From Porphyra umbilicalis (lineage: Eukaryota > Rhodophyta > Bangiophyceae > Bangiales > Bangiaceae), in NCBI GenBank assembly GCA_002049455.2, contig KV918796.1:62001-126000 (forward strand): DNA of 64,000 bases, given 5' to 3'. The notes under the pieces were generated by a model. That model did no database searches and was not told the DNA's origin. It worked only from the letters and a program-made list of their open reading frames with translations. Shown here piece by piece: positions 1-11,783 of the stretch. Position 1 is the first letter of the stretch. Every line of letters begins with the position of its first letter. The translations under genes and the position numbers were made by a program.

Positions 1-723
1 ATCGACGCATGTACCAACGAGAGGTTTTCCGACGACGCCGGCAACACAGTCTAGCGCCAGCCAACGTACGTTTTGAGGTGGTGTCAATCTCCTGGGAAAC
101 TGGAGTGGTATGGTGTACCTGCACAATTCCAGCGTGCAAACTAAAATCTACAATCTCGTCGTCGGACACAGAAAGATTTGTGGTGCTGCGGGCAGTGGTC
201 CCCAAGTCACGAAGAGTGCTCGTCGGTGTGCAACAGTGGTCGACGCTGGAGGGTGTTGTGACAGCAAAGAGGCGCAGTTTTTATGCGACGAGAAGCAGGG
301 CGGCAGGGCTGCTCCTCACGCGAACGGGATAGGAGCATGCTGCGGATACCAAAACAACTTCACGTCGTGGTCCGGGCATCCGGCTCAGGTGTACCAGACA
401 CATTTCTCTCTTAGTTGCGAAGGTCCAGCCCCTATCGCATATCTGGTAGCCAACATTGGCATCTTGTTCGCCTGCGGCGTCGCAAGGGCTGCCCCAGACT
501 GTTGTTGTAGCGCACAGCCGATTCCGGGAGTCGGATAAACTCAGGCAAAGTATCGCCACTCTGATTACATTATATCCTGACCTCAGAGAGTTATTAAGGC
601 ACATTATATTCGTCGGTGCATGGACAGAGTACATTAAGAATACGCAGCTACGGCATGAATATTGATATATCCGAGTATACTGTGCGGATATATCTAGCTC
701 AACTTTATCCACCTCAGCCCCTG
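1..723. mobile_element. hAT-type non-autonomous element, right end (copy 1)
   Basis: This AT-richer block is about 97% identical by eye to 3037-3759, the last 723 bp of the hAT element at 1463-3759. It ends in the same AGCCCCTG terminus at 723, followed by GTCGGCAC (724-731), the expected place of an 8-bp target duplication. Its left end lies outside the window. No transposase is seen. The short overlapping open frames are shared with the other copy, with similar divergence in all frames, so I do not call genes here. Confidence 0.75.
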
Positions 724-1454
724 GTCGGCACGGGGCCATCCCGTGTCCCCGTGCTCACGCACAGGTCGCTGCCTAACGGCAAGGTTGAGTAGGGGTGCGT
801 CGCCGCAAGGTGGCACACCGCGAGGTGGTGGGCCCGGTGAGTGTGGGATTGCGCGGGGTTGGGCGGGCGGCGCGCACGGCGGCAAGGGCGGCAAGCCCGG
901 CGGCGACGGCGGCAAGGGCGGCAAGCGCTGCGGCAAGGGCGGCAAGCGCGGCAAGCCCGGCGGCGACGGCGGCAAGGGCGGCAAGCGCGGCAAGCCCGGC
1001 GGCGACAGCCAGGGTAAACACCCCCGAACGGCCAACGCGATGGCGGATTCAGCCGCGATGGCGGTGGACGTCGGCGTTGCCGGTGGCGGTGAGGCCATCG
1101 ACGGGGCGCATGCCGCCGCGGGGGGGCATCCGGAAGTGGATTGCTCCGCGGACCCGGAGGTCTTGCGCCAGTTTCGGCCCCGCGGCTCGTACTACGTGCA
1201 CGCGAACCCTGTGGAGGTGGTCGATGGGGTCCCGCGAGTCACCGACAACCGTCTGTACTAGATGTGCGTACGCAACCGCGCTCGTGCGCACACGCGCCGT
1301 ATGTACGCGCACTACGAGGCGCTGCCCGACTTCATCGACGTGATGGCGCAAGCCTGGTTGCCGGACCACGCGGGCGACCGCGTGGCCGAGGTCCATGGGG
1401 ACCCGTACTTTGGAAACCAGGGACCTCAGCGTCGTGTATACGAGGTGATGTCGT
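724..1454 (+). pseudogene. Antisense coding region of Gypsy-1, first part
   Basis: This GC-rich stretch sits between two AT-richer hAT copies and has coding character: C/G third positions, and an ATG at 1040 (start MADSAAMAVDVG) followed by a frame that stays mostly open to the hAT insertion at 1455. It lies opposite in strand to the Gypsy-1 gag-pol genes, in the position where Gypsy-2 carries its own opposite-strand coding region (13637-15271), which also starts Met-Ala-Asp. I infer one coding region divided by the hAT element, the other part being 3768-5303. It is broken, by about one change besides the insertion. No domain is recognised. The 724-1040 part is low-complexity upstream sequence. 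Confidence 0.5.
878..1010. repeat. GC-rich minisatellite (GGCGGCAAG-type)
   Basis: Imperfect reiterations of GGCGGCAAG mixed with GGCGGCGAC and CGCGGCAAG. All frames stay open here because of composition, giving Gly-Gly-Lys or Ala-rich products, so this is not evidence of coding. Confidence 0.8.
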
Positions 1455-1462
1455 TTTGCAAC

Positions 1463-3759
1463 CAGGGGCTTTTGAATCTGTCACTTTTCATAGAATCTGA
1501 ATATACTCCAGTTGCGCCGACATGCACTCAGATTTGAGTTTTTGATGATATCATGTATCTGGATTCGGATCTGACCTCGTCGGTCGGATTTAGGATCAGC
1601 ATTATATTCGGATATGTTATCGCTCCGATTTCGAATATAATCTGTGTACCTAGAGTGAGTATATTCCGTCCGCACAGCGTTTTGTCCCCGATTCCTTAAA
1701 ACTAAGAACTGCCAGATTCGGACACGCCCACCGACGGTTCGCAGAACTGTCGCACATAGATCATGCGATCAAATTATGCCCACTTTTTGTTAATCTTGGA
1801 GACAGAGCCCGCAGTGGAGTTCAGAAGAGCTCGAAGACCATCTGCACCGATATTCAGTGGGAATCATCCTCACACCAGCACCTGCAGATTCGGCAATTGT
1901 CCGGCGAAGTTGCTGCCCCATGCTCATGAAGGATCATTCCGATTCGCTGGTTCTGATCGTTCTGCGTATCGTGCTGAGAACTGTCCTGAAGTGGGAGTAT
2001 GATCATCCTGAGGATCGTGCTCAGGACTGTCCTGGCGTCGGAGTATAATCATCCTGGGGACCGTCGTCATAGATTGAGTGAACGAGTGCGCAAGATTGAT
2101 CTAGATTTCTGCCTCAAGGACTCGATCGTAGATGATAGCCTGGACTACTTCGAGTGACGTCGTGAGGAGGGTCTGCCGAAACCGATCAGAGAGCAAGACC
2201 TGCCCATGGAGCGTGTCCTGGGCCACGAAACGTGTGCAGAGGGAGCCTCAATGTGACGTAGTAGTCGTGCGACCGACACGCTCTTTCCCGGCGCAGAGGG
2301 GATGGGAACTGGGTAATCATGCGTCGGCTCGCACATCGAGAATACCGTGAAGTCCCGGACGCACCCAGTCCCGATTTATGAATGATTGGGTCTCCTTGAC
2401 GCGCAGCATATTCGTTCTCAGCTCAGTGGCAATGTCGTCCCATATCGCCCTAACACAGCAGGTCCCGAACACGCAATGCAGAGGTTCAATACGTATCAGA
2501 AGCACTCGCAGCAGAAACTCAAGCGCATGAGTGATATATCAGATTCCACGATGGGCATTGGTCTGAACGGAGAGAGTATCAAAAGGTTTTTGTTCACACT
2601 GTTGACGAAATATGCAGACATTTTGTTTGCGGAAAAGGCAGTCAGACTATCAGTTGAACAAGTCCTCACATTTTTTTCGAATGACAGTCCCCGAGATGAT
2701 CTGTGGGTCAGGATGACACTGCTTCTGGAACGATCCCAGAGTCAGTCCCGAAGATGATCCGTTGAACGATTCCAGAACTGCAGTGATGAACTGCCGAATT
2801 ACAGAGGTCACTCGAGAATGAGGCAATCTGAAATGTAGGATTTTCGCTGATCCACGGAACTGATGTGCACATGATCCTCCGAATCATGCTGAGGCCATCT
2901 CACAGGAGCTTTGCATGGCCATCTCAAAATATTCTTTCGCGTCTACTCGTTATAGATTTACAAGCCGGCAAATTTAGAACTATCCCGGCGATGAAATACC
3001 GACCCGCAGTGCGAGGACACTTCTGCGCAAATAGGGATCGACGCATGTACCAACGAGAGGTTGTCCGACGACGCCGGCAACACAGTCTAGCGCCAGCTAA
3101 CGTACGTTTTGAGGTGGTCTCAATCTCCTGGGAAACTGGAGTGGTATGGTGTACCTGCACAATTCCAGCGTGCAAACCAAAAACTACAATCTCGTCGTCG
3201 GACACAGAAAGATTTGTGGTGCTGCGGGCAGTGCTCCCCAAGTCACGACGAGTGCTCGTCGGGGTGCAACAGTGGTCGACGCTGGAGGGTGTTGTGACAG
3301 CAAAGAGGCGCAGTTTTTATGCGACGAGAAGCAGGGCGGCAGGGCTGCTCCTCACGCGAAGGGGATAGGATCATGCTGCGGATACCCAAACACCTTCACG
3401 TCGTGGTCCGGGCATCCGGCTCAGGTGTGCCAGACACATTTCTCGCGTAGTTGCGAAGGTCCAGCCCCTATCGCATATCTGGTAGCCAACATTGGCATCT
3501 TGTTCGCCTGCGGCGTCGCAAGGGCTGCCCCAGACTGTTGTTGTAGCGCACAGCCGATTCCGGGAATCGGATAATCTCAGGCAAAGTATCGCCACTCTGA
3601 TTACATTATATCCTGACCTCAGAGAGTTATTAAGGCACATTATATTCGTCGGTGCATGGACAGAGTACATTAAGAATACGCAGCTACGGCATGAATATTG
3701 ATATATCCGAGTATACTGTGCGGATATATCTAGCTCAACTTTTTCCACCTCAGCCCCTG
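1463..3759. mobile_element. hAT non-autonomous transposon (2.3 kb) inserted in Gypsy-1 antisense region
   Basis: The ends are CAGGGGCT (1463-1470) and AGCCCCTG (3752-3759), perfect 8-bp inverted termini of the hAT CAGGG type. The element is flanked by the identical 8-mer TTTGCAAC at 1455-1462 and 3760-3767, the 8-bp target duplication known for hAT. The interior is AT-richer than the flanks. I see no hAT transposase (no BED finger, no dimerisation motif), so it is probably non-autonomous. Its last 723 bp match 1-723 at about 97%, which makes both insertions fairly recent. The frame at 2386-2757 (123 aa) matches nothing I know. Confidence 0.9.
1970..2061. repeat. Two-copy 46-bp tandem repeat inside the hAT element
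   Basis: Copies at 1970-2015 and 2016-2061 share CGTGCT, ACTGTCCTG and GGAGTAT.ATCATCCTG. This is an internal duplication of a non-autonomous element. Confidence 0.75.
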
Positions 3760-3767
3760 TTTGCAAC

Positions 3768-5303
3768 GAGGTCGTGCGGTACCAACTGCCCTTGCACCCG
3801 TTCCACCGTTTGGTGTACGTCAATGCGCTTATGTTCCCTGTGAAGGGTACAGAGTCGATCGAGGCGGCGGCCAACTCGTTTTGCCGCTTGCTGCGCAATT
3901 GGCCGAAGGCCGTCTCCCTCAAGCGGGCTCTCGCCGAGGACCTTTCGGTCCCGTTCGGGCACGACTCCCGTCTGGAGCCGTACCTCGAGCAGCTCGCGCT
4001 GGTGAAGCACAAGGAGAACGACAACGTCGAGGATGACCGCAGTCCGCGGGTCACCGGGATGCCGAACCCCTTTCGGCTGCCGATGTTCCCATCTGACCAC
4101 CGTCGGGCCGCTGACACGCGCTTCTTTCGCGGTCGCGAGTTGATGCCCACCGCGTGGGCGGCTGGAATTCTCCGTGCACCACGGGCGTTCGACTTGTCCC
4201 GTTGGCTTCCGCCTATCCCGGACTGGGAGCCCCACAAGGGGTTGTGGGTGGCGACCCCCGTGGTGGTGTCGTACATGGCGGATGCGTTGCGCAACGCCTA
4301 CAGCTCCGTCTGGAAGCAGGTGTACTCCGAGTACTACGGCAACTTAGTTGCTGCGTGGGTTCACACCCTGCAGGAGGACAAGCTCTTCGTCCACTTGGAC
4401 ACGAAGACGCTTCGTCATTTCGACGCGTTGGATACTTTCAAGTTGAAGGACGCGCACGACGGCGAAGCCAAGTACGTCTTGTACGGCAAGATGCGTCAAG
4501 CCGTGACGGCGTTTCCCTGGCGGGAGGTCCTTAAGGACGACGTCTGGCGCGACCGCGACTCCGGGGAAGCCCGTCAGGTGCGGGTCACGGTCGACCCGAC
4601 CAAGGAGTACGGCTTTTGCCTTCGCCACCCTTGTGTCGATTTCGACTGGGCGTTGGACCCGAACGCGCCACTCCCGATGGCTCGAATTACTTCGAACCAT
4701 CCCGGGGTGTGGCGTCGTGGTCTTCGGACCTGGGCTCACGCCGTTGGCGACGCCCGCGAGGGCAGCTACCGCCCGCGTTCACCGCGGCGCGATCGCTCGC
4801 CATCTCCGCCCCGGTCGGTGGATGCCACTTGGCCGACCCGCGCGTCGTCCACCGCGGCGGTTGCCTTGTTTGGGTCGGCGCGCGCGCGCGATGTACGCGC
4901 TCGCGCGCCCCGCGGGGCGGCCTTGTCGGCGGTGGCTAGCGCCTGGGTCGAGCAAATCGCAGGCTTGCGTACCGCTGTTGAGCGCGCGGACGGACGGGGT
5001 GTCGAGTCGGCTTTGTCCATTATTGGACAGGCCGTGGCTCGCGCCGTTGACGGCGAGGCCAACTACGGGCGCTTCGCCCAGCACCTCGAGGCTATTCAGC
5101 CAGAGGAGGAGGCCGCGCCGGCGCGCTTCCACGCGCAGAGCATGCTTGGTCGTCGGACCCACGAGGGCGGAGGCCCGTCGACGGGGGCTCCGCACTCGGC
5201 GCGCAACACGCGTGCGCGTAGTGTCTCGCAGGAGTCGGCGGCCAGTGTTGGCGCGAGCCGTGATTCCCGCCGGGACTCGCGTCGTCGTGACGACGAGGAG
5301 TAG
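3768..5303 (+). pseudogene. Antisense coding region of Gypsy-1, second part
   Basis: An open frame of about 510 codons begins at the right-hand target duplication of the hAT element and ends at TAG 5301-5303, 142 bp before the convergent Gypsy-1 pol end. The product has a globular part (about residues 1-330), an RS-like basic linker (RPRSPRRDRSPSPPRS), a helical segment of about 90 residues and an Arg/Asp-rich tail. I see no signal peptide, membrane span, zinc motif or enzyme motif. The Gypsy-2 counterpart has the same order (globular part, Pro/Ser linker, helical segment, charged tail), though similarity by eye is weak. Function is unknown; it could be a captured gene or an element-specific protein. 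I treat it as part of a broken LTR element. Confidence 0.55.
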
Positions 5304-5445
5304 CGAGGTTCACTGTTCAGTGACTTGCTCGGTTGACCCCGGTGGGGGGGTGGGGTTGACAATGTCGGGGTCTTACGCCTTTTTAGGGTGTTGATGTTTC
5401 TTCGTCTTGTTGTTGTTTGTCGTTTGACATGTTTGTATCCACTTC

Positions 5446-6759
5446 TCAGTTTTTCTGTTTATCGTCATAGCGATGAAGGAAGTGGCAGGCCATCATGGCC
5501 CATGTTGTGGGATTCGTATCCCTTGAGTCTGCTGATAAAAGCAACTCGTGCTCAAAACATGCACGTATGGCAGTAGCGTACCAACTGGTGTTGGTCCATT
5601 GTGGTATTACCACGGTTGCTTCTTCCGTGGTTGTTACTAAGCATCGAAGGACTGAGTCCAAGTGTTGCACCGGAGGTACCAGAAACCCGTTGGGGAGCAC
5701 TGGTACGGGGGGATCGCTCCCGATGAGTGTCGCCTGTGCGGATTTCGGCCACACATATGTGTACGGGCCGTAAACACGGTTCAGCCGAGAGAAATGCCGC
5801 AAGGCAAGTTGGGGATCATACGCAAAGTTGCGCGTCATTGACGGCAGAGTGGACTTGAGCCACGCCACAGGAATTACTTCCTTAATTGCAACGTCGGTAC
5901 TTGACTCTGTCCAAGAGACATCGGCATGGATAACTCCATCACCGGTAACATGGACATGTTGGATAGTGGGTATCCACGTGGAGTCCATGACGATGTTGGC
6001 CACGGTTGTGAGCCCGGCCTGTCGGCGACTTCGTCGCGTTGGCGTTTGCCACTCGTACCCCGGTACATGCTTCTTCTTCTGTCGAAGGAAACGCACCACC
6101 AGGTTGCGGGGGAGGTTCTCCAGGGGTTCCCAGGTGTTGTCTTTCGACCCGTAGTCGAACCAGCGCACCTTAGCGCTATAGCTGTCACCCGTCTGGCGCA
6201 AGCCTAGGAGTTTGTCGATCACATACTCATCGGCAGTTGCGGGGGGTGACTTGCGTTGGTCTAGACCATCTAGCAGGGGGTGTGGAACCGTGTCCGTCGT
6301 CGTTTGACGAGGAGCTGGGGTGACATGGTCCCTGCTGACGCGTTTCTCCTCGCCGTCAATGTCAATGACAAACGTGGAGGCGTCCGCGTCTGCGTCAACG
6401 ACCACGAAGGGGCCAATGGCTTTGCTTTGCAGCTTGTTTTGCCCATCGTGGTTGGTCGTGTATACGTAGTCGCCGATCTTGACGTCCGCATTGCGGGTTG
6501 CGACCCGATGGTCGAAGTTACGTTTGTAACGTTGTTGCGTCTTACGCAAGGCCTCGACCACGATGGGGATCTGCTTGCGCAGGCGGGCCATGAACTCGCG
6601 CTTGCGAGCTAGGGGTGACCCATCCTTGAGCGTTCCCTTATTGGTAAGCGGAGTGCCCGGGGGCAAGTTGCGAACCGTGAGGTTGGGGATCCGCCTTGGG
6701 ATAACGAGCTCAAATGGGGCGATGCCCGTCGACCGATGTGGTTGGCTATTATACGCCAT
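5446..6759 (-). pseudogene. Gypsy-1 integrase C-terminal part, chromodomain and extra C-terminal domain
   Basis: This frame of 437 codons starts in the integrase C-terminal region (MAYNSQPHRSTGIAPFELV) and passes a GPY/F-like segment. It then reaches a chromodomain (EYVIDKLLGLRQTG, WFDYGSKDNTWEPLENL, about residues 176-235) of the type that binds modified histone tails and steers integration to heterochromatin. About 200 more residues follow, ending at 5446, with VVIPQW, WY and PP motifs. Such a long tail is unusual for chromoviruses. The end is convergent with the plus-strand coding region at 3768-5303. Fossil. Confidence 0.8.
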
Positions 6760-6783
6760 GGTGATTACCGGGAGTAGCTCATC

Positions 6784-7533
6784 CTATCGTGATGGGTCGT
6801 CGGCGACGTAGTGTCGAAGCTGCGTAGCCATGGTACGGTTGTACCGTTCAACTTGCCCATTGGTTTGGGGATGATACGCCGTGGTGCGAACCGTTTCAAT
6901 GCCAAGCATTTTCATCACAGCGATGAAGAAGTTCGACATGAACTGGGGCCCTTGGTCCGATAGGATCCGGTCCGGTGGCCCGTAGGCTGACACCCACGCG
7001 TCGATTATGGCTGACGCCACTGACATAGCCGTGATTCGCCGCAAGGCGACGCACTTGGTGAGCTTGGCGAAGCGGTCGGTGATAACCAAGATGAAGCGGT
7101 TGCCCTTCTTGGAGGCCGGGATGGGCCGAAAGATGTCAAAGGATAGCTCCGTGAGAGGCTCGGTAGCCTGGAACAGGGTCAAGGGCGTGGTGTGTCGCCG
7201 CAAGGCGAGGCGGTTTTGCGCACACGTTGTGCATTTGGTGAACGTCGAATGAATATCCGTCACCATTGAAGGCCAGTAGAATGCCTTACGCATTGTGAAG
7301 TACATCCGGTTCATACCTGGATGGGCGGCCACGGTTGCGTGGTGCTCGAGGGTCAACACGCGTTCGCGTAGAGACTTTGGAATAACCAATTGTTTGCCGT
7401 AAGGCGCACGGCGGTACAGAGCGTGATGCTCATCGCGGAAGAAGGCCTTGGCCGTTCCGCGCTCCACGCGAGTGGACATCTCGTTGCAGAAGTCGTCTGT
7501 TTGTTGTGCTTCGACAACATCGTCGAACTCCAC
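6784..7533 (-). pseudogene. Gypsy-1 integrase, zinc-binding and catalytic domains
   Basis: The HHCC domain is visible (H near LEHHATVAAHPG, CTTCAQNR), followed by an RNase H-fold integrase core: FDIFRPIP, then SDQGPQFMSNFF, then YHPQTNGQVERYNRT. These are the canonical D, D and E surroundings of retroviral-type integrases, which join cDNA ends to the target. The core runs into the next frame at 6759. Part of the broken Gypsy-1. Confidence 0.85.
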
Positions 7534-7572
7534 CGGTTCCGGTGTGTCGGTACCCGTGTACCTCCCCGTTCT

Positions 7573-9361
7573 TCAGCCGTTGGCCGTCTCGGCCAATGCC
7601 AGACAAGGTATATCATCATGCATATCTTCTGGCGGCGCCACCGTAGAGGCGCGCGACAGGAAGTCGGGCAAGTGGTGCGATGCACCTGATTTATAAACCA
7701 TATCGAATGTGTATTCGGAAAGGCGAAGTCGCCATCGCATCAAGCGTCCGCTTGAGTCGGTCGTGCTGTAGATCCAGCTAAGTGCTTGGTGATCCGTTCG
7801 GATGAGGAACCGTTGCCCGTCGAGGAAGTGCCTCAACTTGAGGACAGCCCACACGACGCCGAGGCATTCTCGCTCCGTGGTGGAGTAGTTTTGCTCTGCA
7901 GCAGTGAGTGCTCGGCTCCAATACCCGACAGGGTGAAGCAGTTCGCCAGGCTCCTCTTGGAGGAGGGTACAACCAACTTGGTCGGCGCATGCGTCCACGT
8001 CAACGACGAGCTTCCGATTGGCCTTCGGCAAGGCAAGTACCGGTGGGCACAAAAGTGCGTTGCGAAGGTCCTCGAAGGCGGCGATCCGTCGGTGGTGGTA
8101 AATCCTGTGGGATCTCGGCCCTAGTCAGGGCGTTCAGGGGCTTTGCTCGTTTGGCAAAGTCTTTGACAAACCGTCGATAGACGTTGCACATGCCCAAGAA
8201 GCTTTTCAGCTGGGTCTTTGTGGTTGGGAACTTGGCATGCTTCAGAGCATCCACGCTCTTGTTGTGCACGCGCAGTTGCCCGGGGCGGACACTTTGTCCT
8301 AGGTACTCGACCTCATCGGAGAACCACGTGCACTTTTCCAAGTTGAGGGTGACCCCGGCTTCGTGGAGACGGTGAAGAACCGTGTCAACGTCTTTGACGT
8401 GTTGTTCCGCGTTGGCGGAGAAGATGATGACATCGTCTAAGTAGACGAGGCATATCTGCCACTTCAAACCCGAGAGGATAATATCCAACGCGCGCTGAAA
8501 GGTAGCGGGCGCGTTCGTCAAGCCGAAAGGCATGGATAACCAGTGGTATATACCACAATGCGTTGTGAACGCTGTCTTCTCTTGGTCTTCCTTGCGTAAG
8601 GGTACTTGCCAGTACCCCGCAGTGCAGTCGAGAGACGTGAACACCTGAGCATCTCCCAAGGAGTCGAGGCAGTCCTCCATCCGCGGCAAGGGATAAGCAT
8701 CCTTCTTGGTCATGTTGTTTAACCGACGATAGTCGACACAGAATCGGGCTTTGCCGTTCTTCTTTGGTACAATTACCACGGGGCTTGCCCAAGCACTATG
8801 GCTAGGGGCAATGACGTTAACCTTCAACATCTTGTTGATCTGATCAGCGATGATCTGCCGTTTGAACGGCCCGGTTCGGTAGGGTTGGGCCCGTATGGGC
8901 AGAGCGTCGGGAGGAGTGACGATGGCGTGCTCCGTAGCACGGATGACGCCCAGGGTTCCATCCCACATAGACGAATGCGTCTTCAGCATGTCTCGAATCT
9001 GCTTGTGCAGGTACTCGGGTGCCTCACTGAGGTCGAGGTCCTCGAGTGGGTCACGACTCGCGTCGTCCGATGAGTTATCGGTTCCACCCTTTAGGGTGTT
9101 GTCATCCAAGACGGCGAAAAGCATCGGCCCTTGGTAGGGTTCCGCAAACCCCAATGTAGAGTTCTTGCGAACAATGACTTGGTCCTTGCCGAAGTTGCAT
9201 AACTTGACCAGGAATGGTTCGTCCGGTTTGACAATGGCGATGCCGCGGGCGACTGCCATGGACTTGTGTCGGCACAACCGAATGTTCGGTGTGATGGTAA
9301 CCATACCAGGCGTGTCGCACGTGGCCATGATCCACTCCTCCTTGTGTCCGTTGACACGCAC
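7573..9361 (-). pseudogene. Gypsy-1 reverse transcriptase and RNase H
   Basis: RT hallmarks on the minus strand are FCVDYRRLN, YPLPRMEDC, FTSLDCTAGYWQVPL, PFGLTNAPATFQ and the catalytic LVYLDDVIIFS. A YLGQ connection and then an RNase H part follow (VDVDACADQVGCTL, LHPVGYWSRALT, NYSTTERECLGVVWAV, LIRTDHQALSWI). These copy element RNA into DNA and remove the RNA strand. The domain order and spacing are ordinary for Ty3/Gypsy. Fossil. Confidence 0.9.
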
Positions 9362-9373
9362 CTGTTTGCAGGC

Positions 9374-9748
9374 TCAGACCCGAGCGGGTTTATCTTGCCA
9401 GTGGCGGTCCCACGCGCTGTCGCTAAGACAAGATAAGATCGGCGTTGGCCGAGGTTGCTCTTCCGTGCATCGCACGTGCTCTTGCCAGACGATCTTGCGC
9501 AAGCGCGGCAGAATGCCCTCGATGTTTTTTTCAATGAACTCGGTGCCAAGAATGCACGGGACTGACAAGTTGTCGGCAGCGAGGAATCGGTCAAAACGAC
9601 GCACACCTCCGGTGTCTACATACAGATGTATGGCATACTTCGTCACAAGACGGTTGTTGTTTGCATCTCGGATTCGCGGAAGCGTAGTCAACTCTTCGGC
9701 GTAAGCCATCCAGTTCGAAGGGAGAACACTAGTTCGCACTATGTTCAC
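9374..9748 (-). pseudogene. Gypsy-1 protease region
   Basis: A frame of 124 codons between gag and RT contains VDTGGVRRFDRFLAADNLSVPCILGTEFIEKNI. The LSVPCILGTEFI string is the conserved C-terminal part of retrotransposon aspartic proteases (an ILG motif after the flap). The D-T/S-G motif is expected upstream, near the start of this frame. Fossil. Confidence 0.6.
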
Positions 9749-9906
9749 CCCGGTGCCCGTGTCTAAGACAGGGCCGCAACTTCACATTACGCGCAGGCAT
9801 GGGCCTAACGTGGCTGCGATCTCATAGTGCCGAAAGACACGACGTAAGAGTCTTGTCACCGTACCCTTTCGCGTTCCGCCGGGCAACCCCAAGTCGGGCA
9901 CCCGGC

Positions 9907-11553
9907 CTAGACGTTTTTCGAGTCGTCCACGGCGTCGGCCGGATGCTCGAACTCGTCTTCCTCGACGTTACCGTCGGCAAGGGCATGAACGCCGATAGGC
10001 GGTTGCCGACGTTCGCGAGGGCGATAAGGCTCGGCACACTGTGCGGCGAAGTGCCCCGGCTTGTTACAGTTGTAACAGATGTCAGCCCGATTGGCTTGAG
10101 GGACGGCGGCCCGAGGGGGCGGCGGGGTGCGAACCGGTGTGAACGGTCGTTCCGTCGTCGTCCGCTGGTCTTGTGTCGCGTAAGCGACTTTGATCGCCAT
10201 TGGGCGGGTCATCTTGAGTTGCAAACGCAACTTGTTCGTACCGTCCCAATACATCTGGGCGGTGGCGACTGTCTCAGACAAGGTTCGGTCGGGGAACTGG
10301 TCGTTCAGTACCCGTACGTGTGCTTGCACAATGTCCGAAAGACCAGTGATGAAGACGTCCTTAACGTCTTGGATACCAAACAAACCGTTCAGAAGGTCGC
10401 ATTGCGTTTCCACGCGATGACCAAAGGCTGTGGGCGCCTCGTTGTCTTGTTGCTTCATCGTAATGATGTCTTGATAGGCGTTAGCCATGGTTGCGTGTGT
10501 CGCATACTTCGAAAGAAGCCAGTTGACGGCATCTCCGTAGGTATGGATGGCGTAACGCTTACGTCCGAGGGTGCTGTTAAGCGCGCCGGAGAAGGCCATC
10601 TTGGCGTTGCCGGCTAGTCGAAAGACCATGAGCGGAAGGGCTTGACCATGCGTCAGCCCAGCGGCGTCGCACGCGCGGCGAAAGGTCGTCAAGAACGTGA
10701 AGATGCCCAAGGGCAGGGCTCCCGTGAATGGCTGTTGCCCATGGAACGCTCCGTCCAAACGTTTGTTGAGACGGTGCGACCGCTGTGCCTCTTTAGGCGT
10801 ATACGTCAGTTGACGGCGGATCAGGAAGTACGTCCTGTAGTCCAGGAGTGTCTTGAAGCGGCTATTAGCCGGGCGGATCACCTTGATCCTATCGGATTTT
10901 TCAAGTCGCTCCTTCCGTTTGGTGGGGGGCGCGGGGCGCTTGCGCGCGGCCACGTCCGACTCGCTCGAGCTGTCGCTCGGCGAGGACCCACTTGGGGGCG
11001 ACGGCGGGTGTGGGGGCCCGTGGCCATCGTCCGAAGAGGACGTGTCCGTCACGTGGGGGTTGTCGTCGTCTGACGACGTCGGGCCTGACCCAGAAGCGGA
11101 ATCGTCGGAAGATGAGGAAAGCGCGGCAATAGCCGGAGAGTCCTTGTGTACGGACTTGCCCTTAATCACCTTGCTCGTCTTCTTGACGTCCTTGGTCTTG
11201 TCGCCCGACTGGCGGCGAGACTTAGCCACACGGCGTTCCTCCTCATGGGAGTCGACCTTGCGCAGGGCCTCGACGTCGTCGACCAACTTGTCATTGGATC
11301 GCGCCAGAGACTCCTTAGTCTGTTCTTGGGCCGTTAGGCGTCGCTGAAGTGCTTCAACGGCCGCCTTCAGGCTCTCCACCACCTGCATCTGCCCAGAGGC
11401 GGCTTGATCCGCAGGGATGGGAGGAGTTGGAGCACCGTCCGTGGGGGCGTCAGAGGCGGCAGGAGTGCCTTGTCCCCCGCCCGGCGGCCGGTAGCCAGAT
11501 GGCAACTTGCCGTCTCTGGCTCGCCGAGTGCCGCCGGTACCACCAGTAGACAT
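9907..11553 (-). CDS. Gypsy-1 gag polyprotein
   Basis: One long frame of 548 codons. Residues 1-130 include a coiled-coil-like segment (VVESLKAAVEALQRRLTAQE). An acidic, serine-rich spacer follows, then a capsid-like helical domain, and near the C-terminus a CCHC zinc knuckle, CYNCNKPGHFAAQC (about residues 493-506), that binds RNA during particle assembly. It sits just inside the primer-binding site at 11761-11781. It is the best-kept gene of Gypsy-1, though the element as a whole is broken. Confidence 0.85.
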   Translation of the reverse strand: MSTGGTGGTRRARDGKLPSGYRPPGGGQGTPAASDAPTDGAPTPPIPADQAASGQMQVVESLKAAVEALQRRLTAQEQTKESLARSNDKLVDDVEALRKVDSHEEERRVAKSRRQSGDKTKDVKKTSKVIKGKSVHKDSPAIAALSSSSDDSASGSGPTSSDDDNPHVTDTSSSDDGHGPPHPPSPPSGSSPSDSSSESDVAARKRPAPPTKRKERLEKSDRIKVIRPANSRFKTLLDYRTYFLIRRQLTYTPKEAQRSHRLNKRLDGAFHGQQPFTGALPLGIFTFLTTFRRACDAAGLTHGQALPLMVFRLAGNAKMAFSGALNSTLGRKRYAIHTYGDAVNWLLSKYATHATMANAYQDIITMKQQDNEAPTAFGHRVETQCDLLNGLFGIQDVKDVFITGLSDIVQAHVRVLNDQFPDRTLSETVATAQMYWDGTNKLRLQLKMTRPMAIKVAYATQDQRTTTERPFTPVRTPPPPRAAVPQANRADICYNCNKPGHFAAQCAEPYRPRERRQPPIGVHALADGNVEEDEFEHPADAVDDSKNV

Positions 11554-11760
11554 ACTGGGACCTGAACAAAGTGTTCCGACTTGGCTTACGCCCTGCGCGC
11601 CAACGTCGGAGATCTCAACCGTGATGCCCCCGGCACCACGCCCATAAGTCGATGGCTTACGCCCCGCGCGCCACGCGACCGTATCGACACCGTCACAATG
11701 CCACGAGGCAGCGAAAAAGTTCTCGGGGACACCGTGCCGCGAGGCACGATGAAGGCGAGG

Positions 11761-11781
11761 GTATCCCCTGATGCTCCACCA
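11761..11781 (-). promoter_or_regulatory. Gypsy-1 primer-binding site
   Basis: The plus strand reads GTATCCCCTGATGCTCCACC followed by A, so the minus strand starts TGGTGGAGCA, the complement of a tRNA 3' end with CCA. It matches the Gypsy-2 site (25288-25308) at about 19 of 21 positions. The implied primer tRNA has an acceptor 3' strand like CTGCTCC. Confidence 0.7.
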
Positions 11782-11783
11782 AA

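Noticed and set aside
1-3759. Direct repeats 1-723 and 3037-3759 as the LTRs of one retrotransposon
   Set aside because: The second copy is the right end of a hAT element with 8-bp inverted termini and an 8-bp duplication, and the first ends in the same terminus. Two insertions of one DNA transposon family explain them.
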